Source of the DNA: Cupriavidus sp. | Lineage (GTDB): Bacteria; Pseudomonadota; Gammaproteobacteria; Burkholderiales; Burkholderiaceae | Direction of reading: 5' to 3' | NCBI GenBank assembly: GCA_013362725.1 | Contig: JABFVP010000727.1 | Span: 1 to 6,739 of the forward strand | DNA length: 6,739 bases | Part shown: piece by piece, positions 6,270 to 6,739 of the stretch | Layout of the letters: each line of letters starts with the position of its first letter | Position numbering within the stretch: the stretch's first letter is position 1 | The notes under the pieces: generated by a model | Seen by the model: only the letters and a program-made list of their open reading frames with translations | Database searches by the model: none | What the model was told of the DNA's origin: nothing | Translations under genes and position numbers: made by a program

Positions 6270-6274
6270 GGAGA
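6270..6274 (+). promoter_or_regulatory. ribosome binding site of ccoG
   Basis: GGAGA lies 8 bases before the ATG at 6283, immediately after the hairpin stem at 6249-6269. It supports the chosen ccoG start. Confidence 0.6.
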
Positions 6275-6282
6275 ACTCGCCC

Positions 6283-6739
6283 ATGAATGCGCCCGGGACC
6301 GGAGAAGTGGCCCGGGCGGCCGACCTGCAACGGTCGGCCGCTGCGCCGGGCGAGACCTCGGAAGAAACCCTTTACGAGGTCCGCCGCAAGATCTATCCGC
6401 GCTCGGTGAAGGGCGCTTTCTCCAGCTGGCGGGTCTGGCTGGTGATACTGACCCAGCTGATCTACTACGGCACGCCATGGCTCCAGTGGAACGGACGCCA
6501 GGCCGTGCTGTTTGACCTTGGCGAGCGCAAGTTCTATATCTTCGGGCTGGTGCTGTGGCCGCAGGACGTCATATACCTGGCGGTACTGCTGGTCATCTCC
6601 GCACTGGCGCTGTTCCTGTTCACGGCGATCGCGGGACGGCTGTTCTGCGGCTACGCGTGCCCGCAAACCGTCTACACCGAGATCTTCATGTGGATCGAGC
6701 GGCGGGTCGAAGGCGACCGCATCGCCCGCATCCGCCTCG
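6283..6739 (+). CDS. ccoG: CcoG (RdxA/FixG), iron-sulfur membrane protein of copper/cbb3 maturation, 5' part
   Basis: The first 152 codons of a gene that continues past the right edge; the family is usually around 450-500 residues. A polar N-terminus of about 30 residues leads into YEVRRKIYPRSVKGAFSSWR, then transmembrane segments near 48-66 and 85-118. The family signature FCGYACPQTVYTEIFMWIE follows (C122 and C126), part of the cysteine motifs linked to iron-sulfur or copper handling. In Rhodobacter, CcoG has been reported as a cupric reductase that helps supply Cu(I) for cbb3 assembly. The C-terminal ferredoxin-type cysteine clusters would lie outside the window, so their integrity cannot be judged. 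It starts 49 bases after ccoP and is probably read from the same message. Similarity to NapH is limited to the cysteine/membrane region, and the context favours CcoG. Confidence 0.95.
   Translation, partial: MNAPGTGEVARAADLQRSAAAPGETSEETLYEVRRKIYPRSVKGAFSSWRVWLVILTQLIYYGTPWLQWNGRQAVLFDLGERKFYIFGLVLWPQDVIYLAVLLVISALALFLFTAIAGRLFCGYACPQTVYTEIFMWIERRVEGDRIARIRL

Noticed and set aside
5310..6284. Minus-strand open frame opposite ccoP (about 324 codons)
   Set aside because: It mirrors ccoP almost end to end, is His/Arg/Ala-rich, and has no recognisable family. The plus strand has two intact haem sites here.
1..6739. Mobile elements, CRISPR arrays, tRNA or rRNA genes, phage genes
   Set aside because: No terminal repeats, transposase or integrase motifs, repeat-spacer pattern or RNA gene features were seen. 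The window is filled by the cco genes.

Overview
The window is a cytochrome cbb3 oxidase (high-affinity, haem-copper terminal oxidase) locus from a GC-rich proteobacterium. The order ccoI-ccoS-ccoN-ccoO-ccoQ-ccoP-ccoG, all on the plus strand, together with the codon usage and protein sequences, suggests a betaproteobacterium of the Burkholderiales, most like Cupriavidus or Ralstonia. That placement is from recognition of the families and gene order, not from a database search.

Layout. Bases 1-48 probably hold the last codons of an unidentified upstream gene. Bases 49-150 are a control region with a perfect FNR-type anaerobox (87-100) and a suitably placed -10 element. ccoI (151-2718, copper P-type ATPase) and ccoS (2721-2867, small assembly factor) follow, almost touching. 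A 151-base gap (2868-3018) carries a second perfect FNR-type box (2930-2943) with the same spacing to a -10 element. Then come the structural genes ccoN (3019-4467, catalytic haem-copper subunit), ccoO (4486-5145, monohaem cytochrome c), ccoQ (5149-5313, small membrane subunit) and ccoP (5316-6233, dihaem cytochrome c), packed within 2-18 bases of each other. ccoG (from 6283, running off the right edge) encodes an iron-sulfur membrane protein of copper/cbb3 maturation.

How it works together. CcoN, CcoO, CcoQ and CcoP form the oxidase. Electrons from the bc1 complex or soluble cytochromes c enter through the c-type haems of CcoP and CcoO and reduce O2 at the haem b3-CuB site of CcoN. CcoI, CcoS and CcoG supply or handle copper and assist assembly. 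The two FNR-type boxes imply that both the maturation pair and the structural operon are switched on at low oxygen. All key ligands are present, with no frameshift or missing catalytic residue in the main genes.

This is a well-known system. I found no sign of an undescribed one. The points that merit a second look are small: duplicated FNR promoter architecture, an odd out-of-frame codon signature at the ccoQ 3' end, and hairpins in the ccoS-ccoN and ccoP-ccoG gaps.
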